Assembly: GCA_035048495.1 (NCBI GenBank)
Contig: CM068553.1
Coordinates: forward strand, 15,997,190-16,061,189
Source of the DNA: Euptelea pleiosperma
Taxonomy: Eukaryota; Streptophyta; Magnoliopsida; Ranunculales; Eupteleaceae
Reading direction: 5' to 3'
DNA: 64,000 bases
Below are positions 1 to 9,829 of the stretch, piece by piece. Below the pieces are notes generated by a model. That model ran no database searches, was not told the DNA's origin, and saw only the letters and a list, made by a program, of their open reading frames with translations. Made by a program: the position numbers and the translations under genes. Numbering within the stretch: position 1 is the stretch's first letter; each line of letters opens with the position of its first letter.

Positions 1-460
1 GATAGACCAGCACATGTCCCTTAATCACATTTTTGCCATTAATGATGCTTTTCACCTTCTCAACTTCTTTTTCTCCATTTCTTCGATTTTATTTTTGATC
101 ACCCGGGTTGATATTTTTTCTCCACAATTTGGTATGAGAGCAACCCGATCCGTGTGTTCCCTTCGATGGGCTTTAATTTGCAAGTTTGTCCTTCTCCGTG
201 GTCAACTGACTATGTCTTTGACAATATTTTGCCTTGCCAAATCACCATGCTTTTCCGCCAATTTGTCTCGGTTTCTCTTGTTGGAAAATACCCTTATAAT
301 CAGGCTTAATCATACCATTTCATAGCAATCATTCAGCCCCATACATCTGGGTTTTGGGTGTAGAAAAGCACAACCCCATTAAATACTCAAAATAGTCCTA
401 AAAACATGCCTCTGGGGGGTTTTTGGCACCACTCTTGTTGTGATACATGGAGTACTATTA
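1..460. other. Unassigned flank, no gene recognised
   Basis: The + strand reading frame here has no family features. The - strand shows a short lysine/arginine-rich stretch broken by stops, which could be a decayed transposon or host fragment. It may lie in the large intron upstream of the SPL terminal exon at 3.1 kb, if that gene's first exons lie outside the window. Nothing firmer can be said. Confidence 0.4.
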
Positions 461-721
461 TGTTAGGACCCCAGATTAGGAAGGTCCCTAATTAGTTAGG
501 AGTCTATTTCCTTAGTTATTTAATTCCAAGTGAGCCAAGGAAGTCTAATTGGCAAATAATAGGAGAACTAGTTTGGTAAGTAGTAAGAGTCATGTCTTTA
601 AATATGGGCCATTGTCTATCATTTTAATCAATCAATGAAATAAGCATTTTAGTAGTAAATTTGGAGAAATGATTCCCCACGAAGCAAATCGATCAATGTA
701 GGATCCAAGGATTCTATCATC

Positions 722-733
722 TAGTATCAGAGC
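722..733 (+). other. Primer-binding site of the TRIM-like element
   Basis: TAGTATCAGAGC differs by one base from TGGTATCAGAGC, the complement of the initiator methionine tRNA 3' end that many plant LTR elements use to prime reverse transcription. It sits two bases inside the left LTR, which fixes the element's orientation as +. Confidence 0.75.
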
Positions 734-743
734 GTTTGCGTTC

Positions 744-1249
744 ATGATTCCAAGCATGGTGACGGTGGAGCAGGGGCGAATGATGGCTGAAATGCTGGCC
801 ACTATCAAAAGCATGCAGAAGACCATGAAGTCATGTCTCGCTCATATAGAGGAGCTTTGCCGACTTATTCAGGCAACGAAGGTGTTGTTAGCAACCAAGG
901 GCGAAAAAGAGGAGTTTCGGTATTGGCATACGAACCCGAAACATGTGGTGAAATCCAAATTTACTCCGACCAAACCGAAGGTTGTGGCTAGGCCGGTTAA
1001 GGCTTCTCGAGACTTGTGATGAGGGCTTAGTAGGAGAAGTAGTTGGCTTCAAAGTTGACTAAGGCGACTTGTACCCCAATGAAGCGACACCCGTCCCAGA
1101 AAGCAGACAACATCATGTTAGCCTACCTCAGATATCTTTTTACTGGTAACACTGCAAGATTGGCGTCGACATCGATATCGTGGGCGAATGTGATTCGGGA
1201 TCGTGGTGGCATCAACCTTGAGGACAAGGTCACTTTTAAGGGTGCGTAG
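744..1249 (+). pseudogene. Gag-like remnant inside the TRIM-like element
   Basis: The first frame (744-1019, 91 residues) is rich in Met, Lys and Glu with a helical start (around VEQGRMMAEMLATIK) and a basic tail. A second frame runs 1043-1249. Neither has a zinc knuckle or recognisable catalytic motif. Position, between primer-binding site and right LTR, is where gag lies in LTR elements. The reading is inference from position and composition. It is too short to package its own RNA without help from another element. Confidence 0.4.
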
Positions 1250-1544
1250 ATGTTAGACCCTAGATTAGGAAGGTCCCTAATTAGTTAGGAGTCTATTTAT
1301 AGTTAAGTCTAACTAGGAATCTTAGTATTTATTTCCTAGTTAGTTATTTAATTCCAATTTTAGCCAAGTATAATTGGCAAATAGTAGGAGTCCTAGTTTG
1401 GTAAGCAGTAGGGAGCTCTCTTTAAATATGGGTCATTGTCTAGCATTTTAATCAATCAATGAAATAAGTATTATAATAGTAAATTTGGAGGAACGATACC
1501 CCTTGAAGTGAATCGATCAAACATAGGATCCAAGGATCCTATCA

Positions 1545-3110
1545 TATTCTGCAGGGGTTTACTATTCATTAAGCCAACTCTATGTAGGCCCAGCACCACG
1601 CTAAGTTGGCTGGGGTGCGAGAGGCGTCTGTGGTAGAGCCTTCGCATGCTAGCGCCAATGGCATTTTCTGTCATCAATACAAGTCTACAATTTGTGTTGG
1701 GGTACAACTTGTATCGGTGGTGCTTTGCGTATTTCATTGTACTAGAGATTATGTATATTCTCGATTGAGGTGCTTTACATATTTCATTGTACTAGAGATT
1801 ATAAATATTCTCGATCGAGGAGAGGGGGGTTTTTTTAACACTTTTCGCTCATGTTGGCTGAGATGCTAACATACCATCAAATATAATCCTAATCCCCTTC
1901 TCTCTATTATTTTCTCTATATTTCTTGGATTTTAATTCGGAGTTGGGAAAGCCACCACCACCACCAATTAGGAACCCTTGTAATGCCACTCTAGTCTACC
2001 TCAGATAAGGAATAATATACATCTGTTTTTATCAAGAACACATTTCCGAAGTTGACTAAGATGTTTTGGTGTATTAGCTCTTCTCACTGAACAGTGGACT
2101 TATCTTCCTCAGGCATACTCTGAGGTAACTCGGAATCTAGTTAAGGAGGTCGGAGTCTCGAGTACAGAAGTTGGTAAGATCATTAAGCTAATCATAATTA
2201 CTCATCTATCTTATTTAATTGTAGTAACATGTGCACGGCACAGATTTTGGGGGTATTTTAGATGGTCCAATACTGTCTAGCTAGGTCTCCCATGGTATAA
2301 ATAAAGAAAGATCCAAAAGGCCATATAGTTCCATGCAGAGGTCGTTAATTTTTTTGTTTGTCCAACATTCTGCCTCATAAAACATAACTGGTCTCACTAC
2401 CAAGTACTCAAATCAAATGCATTGATATGTCCATTTACTTATAAAAAAAAGTTGGTATGTTCAACTTTGGGGTTGCAGACTTGTTCTCAGCTTACCAATT
2501 AACAAGAACCTTATTATGCTACGTTCCTTCTTTCCATTGTTTCACAGATCTCCCTTTGAAAGAGAACCTCCCTTGGAAACCTAAGAAAAGAAAGTAAAAG
2601 CTTATCACAAATCTGACATTCTTCCAAGTAGGTCTGCTGTTTGTTTCACTTGTGTTATTTGCTGCTGACATTTGTATTTGATTGAAACCAATGTTCCAAG
2701 ATCTTGCTATGTACTTCTATGGTGAGCTGCAACAATCCTCGTGAAGAAAATGTCTTTTTTTGTCTTTCGAATTTTTGATGATTTTGTTGAAAGGCCATTA
2801 GAGTTCCCTCCATTACTTCATCATCTCTTTTGAACTTCGTCGTAGAAAAATTATCTGTGATGACAGTTCTTGTGTTAAGATCATTTATATTTCATTTTCA
2901 TCACTTTTTTTTTTAATCTGATTCTCTTTACCCAACAATTCGTTCTCTCGATTGGGATAAAATTTAGAAATACCATCACAAGTCACAAGAAAATCATTAG
3001 ACTTGTTAGTCATTTATGTTGTCATTTTAGTGTAACTCTTTATCATATTACCAGCCTGGTTGGAACAAAAAGATTGAGAAGACAACTGATGATGCAATTA
3101 TCTTCTAACA
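1545..3110 (+). other. Non-coding stretch, possible SPL intron
   Basis: No exon with SBP zinc-binding residues (the CQAEGC or FCQQCSRFH type) is seen on the + strand. The stretch is AT-rich with T-runs near 2900. It ends at a plausible splice acceptor, TCTTCTAACAG, at 3100-3110, directly before the SPL terminal exon. If that gene is intact, this and everything upstream in the window belongs to its last intron. If not, it is intergenic. Confidence 0.45.
1721..1820 (+). repeat. Two-copy 50-bp tandem repeat
   Basis: The 50 bases at 1721-1770 are repeated at 1771-1820 with a few substitutions. Both contain ATTTCATTGTACTAGAGATT. No function is suggested. Confidence 0.85.
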
Positions 3111-3560
3111 GAGAATAAATCAATGGGTGGGAGATTCCCTTGTATAACATCATCGAGAGGACGTGCTCTCTCTCTTCTGTCATCTAAGACCACTTCCTGG
3201 GTTTCTCCGGCTGATCTCTCCTCTCGATCCAGTGCTGCACTCCGAGAGCTGATTGCTGAGAATCGTGCAGCCGTCCTTGCGAGGCAGCTCTTCCTCAACC
3301 GTGGCTGGCACCACCACGCAATGGATGATTTGGGTGGTTCACAATCTGGGGTTCTCTCCCACCTGCCCCACCAACACCAAATGTTCCCGGATACTTCCGA
3401 ATGGGACCGCTATCACGACGCGGGTGCACAAGTGACACTAGATCTTATGCAGGCGCCGGGCTCACCTTTTGGTTTCATGTCAGCAAGGACCAAGTCCAAG
3501 GAAGAGGAAGAAGAGTGTTGTGAGATCTGGAACTCTTTGGAGGGAACACACGTGGTTTGA
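3111..3560 (+). CDS. SPL13/16-like terminal exon (partial gene)
   Basis: SPL proteins are plant nuclear transcription factors that promote phase change and shoot and flower development. This frame encodes the C-terminal part of one. It includes the ALSLLSS peptide specified by the miR156 target site, a conserved block RSSAALRELIAENRAAVLAR, a TLDLMQAPGSPFGF motif typical of the SPL13/16/18 group, and a glutamate-rich tail ending in TGA at 3558-3560. The frame is open from 3093, and the likely acceptor is AACAG at 3106-3110, so the exon probably begins near 3111. The ATG at 3123 is probably not a real start. The DNA-binding SBP exons are not found upstream on the + strand. They may lie before base 1 beyond a large intron holding the TRIM-like element, or the gene may be truncated. 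The frame itself is undamaged. The subfamily is recalled from family motifs, not searched. Confidence 0.85.
   Translation, partial: ENKSMGGRFPCITSSRGRALSLLSSKTTSWVSPADLSSRSSAALRELIAENRAAVLARQLFLNRGWHHHAMDDLGGSQSGVLSHLPHQHQMFPDTSEWDRYHDAGAQVTLDLMQAPGSPFGFMSARTKSKEEEEECCEIWNSLEGTHVV
3163..3182 (+). promoter_or_regulatory. miR156/157 target site in SPL coding sequence
   Basis: GTGCTCTCTCTCTTCTGTCA is the canonical target found in miR156-controlled SPL genes, with one mismatch to full complementarity in the middle. It lies in frame and encodes ALSLLS. By established knowledge, miR156 cleaves or represses such transcripts in juvenile tissue. The perfectly kept site argues that the exon is, or was until recently, under selection. 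Confidence 0.93.
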
Positions 3561-4347
3561 TGCTTTTGAACTCTCATCTCTCTCTCTCATTGTATTCTTG
3601 TTGTACCTTAATTTGCAATTTCTGGTGGGCTGATGTGCTAGAATCCAGACTGACCTAGCATGTGGTGGGCCATCGACATGTCCATCGTCTGATCAAGAAT
3701 GACTGGTGGAGATGGGGACTTTATTCTTAATGATTTGGTGCATGCAATTAACATCGAATCACAAAGTCTCGTCCAGTCATTAAGGATGGGGTGTTGTAAC
3801 TGGACTTTCTCCCTGTTCCATGAAAATATTTACGTGAAGAGTATACTATACTGAGATGGCATGGCATGCATGCGGGGTGGTTGCGAGTCTTGCGACCCAC
3901 TGATCATTTGGTTCCATATAAAGATATTCTGTAAGAACAATAAGCTGAGCCAGATGTCAGTAGCCATACGTTATGTTGTTATTTTGGACTTAACGTTGTG
4001 CTTTTTAGATCATACAAAAAAATGCGATAAGATCCAATGGTCATGGATGATGATATTGAATAACCACTCGGTCTTGGATTTCTTTTTAGGTGCGTTGATT
4101 GGTTGGACCTCATTGTCAACACACTGAAGTCAGTAATCTTGTGGATGATGATTGTAGAAACAATGAAAGGAAGCACAAAGAATGAGAGAGAGAGAGAGAG
4201 AGAGAGAGAGCTTTTCTAGATGCTCCCCAAGAATAGATCTAAAGAATCTCTTTGATCTCTCCCCCAACAATGATGCTAAGGGGTGTAAATACATTACTTA
4301 TATACACTAGGTGAAGATTCCATGGCTATAAAAATGAGAATATATAT
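3561..4347. other. SPL 3' flank, no gene seen
   Basis: The first hundred bases after the stop are T- and C-rich and probably 3' UTR. No clear AATAAA lies within 300 bp of the stop. A (GA)n microsatellite follows at 4184-4210. Reading frames here lack family features. Confidence 0.5.
4184..4210 (+). repeat. (GA)n microsatellite
   Basis: About 13 uninterrupted GA units. Confidence 0.95.
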
Positions 4348-4628
4348 GGGCTCGGATAGAATGATTCATGCTGTTCTTATATATAGAATGACTAATGGAC
4401 GTGGGACCCACATGCAGATGAGTTAAAAATCAGCTGATTCAAACATTTGCAGCCTTCTGAAAAGTGGATTGCAAATTCAAAAATTTAGGACCATCTATTT
4501 TTAGTGTTAAATATAAGTCCATATTTGATAGGGTTAGAAGAAATCAGCTCTTAACTCATCCGTATATGGGCCCCACGTCCATTAGTAATCTATTAGTAAG
4601 AATAGCACGAGTCATTCTATCCCCGACC
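4348..4628. mobile_element. Fold-back MITE with ~95-bp inverted arms
   Basis: The left arm starts GGGCTCGGATAGAATGA. The right arm, read on the - strand, starts GGTCGGGGATAGAATGA. The arms pair for roughly 90-95 bases, including the shared block ACTAATGGACGTGG. Both ends are flanked by TAT (4345-4347 and 4629-4631), a possible 3-bp target duplication. There is no coding capacity. The superfamily is uncertain; a 3-bp duplication suits PIF/Harbinger or CACTA derivatives. Confidence 0.8.
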
Positions 4629-4763
4629 TATGAGTGAAAAAAATTATCCAAAGTTTGAATTTTGAATTAGGGTTTACTATAAATCGATAAAAAGTGTATA
4701 GTAAAAGAGAGAATAAACTCGATAAGCAGAAAAACGGAGAAAATTTTTTAATAGATTAACTTA

Positions 4764-5060
4764 GGGCGTGTTTGATTGCCAAGTGGAAAAATTGTATTTT
4801 CTTGAGAAAATGCAACTGTTCATTGTTAGATAGCCATTTTAAATCTGTATAATTTTCACTACCAAGCCATTTATAACTGTATAATTTTCCCTACTAAGCC
4901 TGGAATTCATTTCCCATCCAGATAGGTGAGAATTCATTTCCACCTGAAATAAACCTTTATTTTCTCGCATGATTGAAATATGTGTTCCAAGGATCAGCCA
5001 TTTAAGACATTTTTCGGATGCATTTTCTCAGAAAAATTTTCCGTGCAATCAAACACGCTC
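4764..5060. mobile_element. Tourist-like (PIF/Harbinger) MITE, copy 1
   Basis: The ends are GGGCGTGTTTGATTGC and, on the opposite strand, GAGCGTGTTTGATTGC. Both sides are flanked by TTA (4761-4763 and 5061-5063), the preferred PIF/Harbinger target. The length is 297 bp with no coding capacity. The same family occurs at 6000-6306 in inverted orientation, with a fragment near 59.3 kb. Confidence 0.9.
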
Positions 5061-5429
5061 TTAGAAGTCTTGACCCAGCTGATTTGGTCAAGTTTTCGAG
5101 TTCATTTGGTGAGCGGCTACTAATCAAGTTAGTAGTCCAAGTCAACCTGAAATGAGCAACTCGTTGAGTCGACTTGTCAAGATTTAAAACCTTGCAATAA
5201 ATTTTGAAATTTATATAGATTAGAGAGGCGAAAGGTGTGTTTCATTGCAGTAGGAACTCTTTCTTGTCCAGGATTAGAACTTTTTGATTTGCTGTTTGTG
5301 TTGCGGGGAAAAAAGGCATAACCGATACGCAAAAAATGAGGCATTGGGTGTATTTTTTGCGGTCAAGAATGTTCTTGGAAAAGAAATTGTTTCCAGTTGT
5401 CAGCATAAAGGGATGCTCGTCAATCGCAG

Positions 5430-5999
5430 TTGCCCTCTTATACTTGCAGCCAAACACATCAAAGGTCGATAAAATCGCTATATTAAACTACCATAAAACT
5501 TGGACCAATAGGTATAAAATACAAAATGAATTGTCGGTGTACCATTCGAATCGTTGACTCGCATTGTTGGAAACTAAAAAAATGAAGTAAACATGGATTT
5601 ATTTGTTCTTAGTTTTAAAATCACGTGGACAAATAAGTCTTGAACTAATCAAGACTTTTAACACTCATGCATCTAGGTGTAACTAAGATAGACCCCAATC
5701 ACATGAAACTCTGACTCAAAAGTGCTCAAAAGCGAGGAGCATTTTCAAAGTGAAGGGAGAAAGAGAAAACCCCTTCTCATTAAGTATAAAACAAGATGGG
5801 TGTCCCTTTTCAGCTCTTAACTTGTTATGAGAAGTTCTTTTCAAATACAAGTCCCTAAAGGCCAACTCAGCTCCACATATGTATAATACATGTGGGACCC
5901 ATTTGGTAGTTGTTATTTTTGACCATAAATGCCACATTGCCACCATTAGGTAGGTCTGACATAGACTTACACACACACACTCCCTCTAAATATAAATAA
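5430..5999 (+). repeat. 570-bp direct duplication, left copy
   Basis: This block is repeated at 7000-7585 with high identity. Both contain TGCCCTCTTATACTT at the start, the block CATGGATTTATTTGTTC in the middle, and TATGTATAATACATGTGGGA near the end. The left copy is interrupted at its right edge by the MITE at 6000-6306. The block lacks LTR-like ends or a primer-binding site, so segmental duplication is preferred over an LTR pair. Confidence 0.85.
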
Positions 6000-6306
6000 G
6001 GCCGTGTTTGATTGCACGGAAAATTTTTCCGAGAAAATACATCTGGGATATGTTTTAAATGGCTGATTGATTGCAACTGAAAACACATATTTCAATCATG
6101 TGGGAAAATAAAGGTGTATTTTCAGGTGGAAATGAATTCTCACCTATCTGGATGGGAAATGAATTCCGGGCTTAGTAGGAAAAATTATCCAGATTTAAAT
6201 GGCTTGTTAGGAAAAATTATACAGATTTATATTGGCTATCTAACAATGGACAGTTGTGTTTTCCCAAGGAAAATGCAATTTTCCCACTTGGTAATCAAAC
6301 ATGGCC
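6000..6306. mobile_element. Tourist-like MITE, copy 2
   Basis: The ends are GGCCGTGTTTGATTGC and, on the other strand, GGCCATGTTTGATTAC. TAA flanks lie at 5997-5999 and 6307-6309. It is inverted relative to the 4764-5060 copy and 10 bp longer. The right copy of the surrounding duplication (near 7570-7585) reads straight through this point, giving an empty site that confirms insertion after the duplication. Confidence 0.92.
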
Positions 6307-6379
6307 TAAGGGAATCGTTAAATAAAATGGAAAAATTTTAGATGTAGAGGACTTTGGATGCCGTTGTGGAGGGCTCTTG

Positions 6380-6667
6380 CGGCTCACGGAGGAGCCAGAA
6401 GAGGCAGCTGTCCCCCTCAAACATGAAAATTTATAAAAATAAAAAAATAAAAAGTAGTGGCCAAAATTACCTTGGTTTAAAGAGAAATTGCCCCTTTTAT
6501 TTTTTTTTGGCTTGCCCCCTACACTGCTCATGGCCAGTTGCCGAGCTAGGGATTTGTTGGAGGGGCAAAATCGCAAAAGATTGTTCAAGGGAGGGGAAAA
6601 TTACAAAAAGAAAAAATTAAGGGGGGTGGGGGGCAACTCCCCCTGGCCCCTTCCAGCCTCCGCCACT
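6380..6667. mobile_element. Fold-back element with GGCGGAGCC-type ends
   Basis: The left end reads GGAGGAGCCAGAAGAGGC. The right end, on the other strand, reads GGCGGAGGCTGGAAGGGGC. A related block starts near 7918, and another end-like sequence lies at 51.1 kb. It carries no convincing protein. I read it as a degraded non-autonomous DNA transposon. Boundaries are approximate. Confidence 0.5.
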
Positions 6668-6677
6668 GCTCGTGGCC

Positions 6678-6966
6678 CTACATAGCTCATTTATTTTTGG
6701 GTCTACTAACCGCATGGGTGTAGCCTACCCATTAGTGGATATACATACCAAAATTCAGTCTGATTGGTTTTCTCTAGCTATAGATTTTAGCACTTTTTTG
6801 GATTGATTCTAGCCATTGGATTCAAGCTTTTTTTTTTAATATTTTTTGGGTACTTAATCAAATGGCTAGAAATTATCGATCAAGCTGACATTTTGGCATA
6901 TATATCTGCCAAGGGGTGGGCCAAACATCCATGCGGTTAGTGGGCCCAAAAAAAGAGCTAATGTAG
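6678..6966. mobile_element. Fold-back MITE with CTACATAGCTC arms
   Basis: The two halves are inverted copies. The left reads CTACTAACCGCATGG and the right, reversed, CACTAACCGCATGG. Arms are over 100 bases with scattered mismatches around a T-rich centre near 6830. A related arm occurs at 8050-8190. It is non-coding, and target duplication was not resolved. Confidence 0.65.
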
Positions 6967-6999
6967 TTTGTTTCAAAAAGAAGAAAAAAAATCTCAATT

Positions 7000-7585
7000 G
7001 CCCTCTTATACTTCCAGCCAAAAACATGTAAGGTTGATAAAATCGCTATATTAAACTACCACAAGACTTGGACCAAGAGGTATAAAACACAAAATGAATT
7101 GTGAGTGTAGCATTCGAATCGTTGAATCGTTGACTCGCATTGTTAGAAAGTAAAAAAATGAAGTAAACATGGATTTATTTGTTCTTAGTTTTAAAATCAT
7201 GTGGATAATTAAGTCTTGAACTAATCAAGACTTTTACCACTTCATACATCTAGGTCTAATTAAGATAGACCCCAATCACATGAAACTCTGACTCAAAAGT
7301 GCTCAAAAGCAAGAACCATTTTCAAAGTGAAGGGAGAAAGAGAAAACCCCTTCTCATTTAAGTACAAGACAAGATGGGTGTCCCTTTTCAGCTCTTAACT
7401 TGTTATGAGTTCTTTTCAAATACAAGTACTTAAAGCCCAGCTCAGCTCCACATATGTATAATACATGTGGGACCCATTTGGTAGTTGTTATTTTTGGACC
7501 ATCAATGCCACGCTTGCAACCATTAGGGAGGTCCGGCATAGACTTACACACACACACTCTATCTCTAAATATATAAAAGGGAATC
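7000..7585 (+). repeat. 570-bp direct duplication, right copy
   Basis: Paralogue of 5430-5999. It lacks the MITE present in the left copy and continues as AAATATATAAAAGGGAATCC, which supplies the empty-site comparison. No gene is visible in either copy. Confidence 0.85.
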
Positions 7586-7917
7586 CTCGAGTAAATTTCG
7601 ATTTCGGTGAGGGCTGAAACTGAAATTTTGGCCAAAAAAAATCTGGAAAAAATTAGGTTATTTTGAAAAAAATGTAAAATACTTTTAGGAAATCTTATCT
7701 ACTTCTCTCTCCATAATCTCCAATGGGAAGAGAATCTTAATTGTTACTTTTAAAATAGGAAGTAAAGCCTCAAATCAGTAATTATTGAAGAATATAGAAG
7801 AGAATTAAGAGAGGGCCGAAATTCTTGGGATTTCGATTTTGGTCAACCTCTGAACTAAAATTTCGGCCCGAAATTTTGAAGATTTTCGAAGATTTCGCCA
7901 AAATTTAAAACCATACT
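7586..7917. mobile_element. Possible fold-back element (AAATTTCG-rich)
   Basis: The left part has AAATTTCGATTTCGG and GAAATTTTGGCC. The right part carries the inverted equivalents around GGCCCGAAATTTTG and GCCAAAATTTAAAACC. The pairing is imperfect and no target duplication was found, so this is a tentative MITE call. Confidence 0.45.
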
Positions 7918-8250
7918 CGTGGCGGAGCCAGAAGGGGCCAGGGGGTAACTGAAAATTCATAAAAAAAAATTAGTTGCCAAATTACCCTAATTTAGAGGGA
8001 AATTGCCTCCTCTATTTTATTTGTTCCCCAACACCCTCCACCCAGCATGTTTTTTGCATATTTTTGGGTAGTTAATCCAACGCTTGAAATTATCAATCAA
8101 GCTGAATTTTGGTATGTACATCCCGCCAAGGGGTGGGCTAAATATCCATGGGACCAAAAAAAAATCAGCTATGTAGGGCCACGAAAGCCTCTCTGCATCT
8201 TCTGCATCTAAAGTCCCTCTCGATCTAAAATTTTTCCGAATCCCTGACGC
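7918..8250. mobile_element. Second copy of the GGCGGAGCC fold-back family
   Basis: It starts GGCGGAGCCAGAAGGGGCC and matches the 6380-6667 element through AATTACCCTAATTT and GGGAAATTGCC. It is followed by blocks that pair with 6678-6780 in reverse orientation. The end near 8190-8250 matches, reversed, the sequence around 6311-6355. This suggests rearranged or nested copies of one family. Confidence 0.5.
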
Positions 8251-8885
8251 ATGTCCCCACTAAACAGACCTTTCTTTCTATGATCACGTGTTACGCACGT
8301 GGATCCTGCAATTCCATAACAGCCTAGGACCTACATCACACCCTCCTACGTAGAAGATGATCCACGTGCTCCTTTGAAAATTATGTCCTAGCTTCTGAAG
8401 AGTAGGGCCCACGTGCCCCATGGCGTATAATAGCGTCAAACCTAATAAATGATGGAATAAGAAAAAGGGGTGGAGGAAGTCTTGATCGATCCTGCCACCG
8501 ATCTAGATGGTCCCAAGTTGTCTCGCCAGATACAAAGATCCTCGCATCGTCTTTAGCGAGACAGTCCCGAGACCGAGTTGGATCGGCACCATCGGATCCA
8601 GTAACAACGAGAGGAGTCGCGCATGGATGGATCTTGAGCTGTTGACCGTCATATTCAAGAGATCTGTGGTCCATATGGCTGTGACTTTATTAATACTCAA
8701 TTGACTGTTTTACCCTTTGCAGACATTGCCACGTGGACTGCGGATCTCTTAAAATCCGTCGGTCCAAAGTTCAACGCGTGGCTTTGGTTTTTTTGTGGTC
8801 AAGTGCAGGATAGAACGACCCAAAGTTAAAAAGAGAAAAAAGGGCATTTTAGCACTTCCCCTTAGAAAATTGAATGAATTGCTAA
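8251..8885. other. No gene recognised
   Basis: Overlapping open frames lie on both strands near 8400-8700, but their composition shows no family motif, signal or repeat structure. Confidence 0.5.
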
Positions 8886-8989
8886 GACCCCTTTGTACTT
8901 CTTTAAATTATTGTATTTCTTAACTTTCCAGTCCCTCGGATATTTCTAGGGCTTCCAGGAAATCAAACGATTATGGAGGCAACGTTAAC

Positions 8990-9170
8990 CCGAGGGCTGG
9001 CGGAGATGGCTAGGAGCCCGGCCGCTTCAAGAAGCGGAGGTCCTGAGTTCGACTCTCTCTTGGGTCACCCTTGGGGATTTACCCTAATTTTACCTGGCAC
9101 GTGTGGATGAGGTACACCCATGCCCCGGGGGACTAGCCGGGTGCTCTAAGAGGCACGGATCGAGGGGTGA
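8990..9170 (+). mobile_element. tRNA-derived SINE-like element
   Basis: The head resembles a tRNA: a box-A-like region around GATGGCTAGGAGCC and a box-B-like GAGTTCGACTC about 45 bases later. These are the internal RNA polymerase III promoter boxes. A GC-rich body follows, through the CCCCGGGGGACTAGCCGGG region. Cloverleaf features are not kept well enough for a functional tRNA. Short inverted flanks with CTTCTTTAAATTA lie at 8886-8912 and 9172-9200, so it may sit inside a small MITE. No poly-A tail is obvious. Confidence 0.6.
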
Positions 9171-9705
9171 CCTTAATTTAAAGAAATACAAGGCCGTCTC
9201 ACTAGTTTAACTAATTTTTCAGAGGGGTAGTGCAAAATGCCAAACAAAATAGTTACCTAAAAAAAGTTACCTTCTCTTTCTTGTAGAGGAAAAAGATATG
9301 AGAGAGACCCAGCACCAACCATTTTGGTTGGATCCTTATGATTCATGACTAAGGGCATTGGATGGACTGAATTCATCCTTAAAATTTGGGTTATTAGGGG
9401 TAATAAAACATATTAATCGGTTGCACTGATATTTTTTCTTTCCGCTTTCGGTAACAAAATTCACGTTCGATCGTCGTCATCATTATATCTTAACCCAACT
9501 ATATAGTGTCGGCAACGTGAATCTTAATTACGGGATAAAATTATACCCATCATAATCATATAAGTTTGATCACAACGATATGAGGTCGGTTACACGAAAT
9601 CCAAAAAACTAGCATAATGAATTCTGACATAGTACTTGGTTTTGCTAGGTATACAACATTGTCCACATAATCCACATAATCAAATCAGGATAAATGCCAC
9701 AGCAC

Positions 9706-9829
9706 AATGTTAACTTTGTAAACAAACAAGCCCCAAGTGAGGTGAGTTTGAGAGAGAGAGAGAAAGAGAAGAATGTTAACCTTGTAAACAAACAAGTCCC
9801 AAGTGGGGTGAGTTTGAGAGAGAGAGAGC
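9706..9829 (+). repeat. Two-copy 66-bp tandem repeat with GA tract
   Basis: The unit starting AATGTTAACTTTGTAAACAA at 9706 recurs at 9772. Both units end in a run of GA. Confidence 0.85.

Larger units (their letters stand above)
461..1544 (+). mobile_element. TRIM-like miniature LTR retrotransposon
   Basis: Two direct terminal repeats, 461-719 and 1251-1544, both start TGTTAG and end CTATCA. They share long aligned blocks such as AATCAATCAATGAAATAAG. The right copy carries an extra block of roughly 40 bp that is missing from the left copy. Two bases after the left LTR is TAGTATCAGAGC (722-733), one mismatch from the usual initiator-Met tRNA primer-binding site. Flanks TATTA (456-460) and TATTC (1545-1549) match at 4 of 5 positions, as expected for an old target-site duplication. 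The internal region is only about 530 bp, with no protease, integrase or reverse transcriptase, so the element is non-autonomous. It is slightly larger than a classical TRIM. The assignment rests on structure. Confidence 0.85.

Noticed and set aside
3098..3298. A - strand frame opposite the SPL exon
   Set aside because: It is a shadow of the SPL coding sequence, whose + strand frame has family motifs and the miR156 site.
5430..7585. The 570-bp direct duplication as an LTR pair
   Set aside because: There are no paired TG...CA ends, primer-binding site, polypurine tract or target duplication.
9047..9060. A tRNA gene at the box-B-like sequence
   Set aside because: The arms do not form a full cloverleaf and the sequence continues into a SINE-like body.
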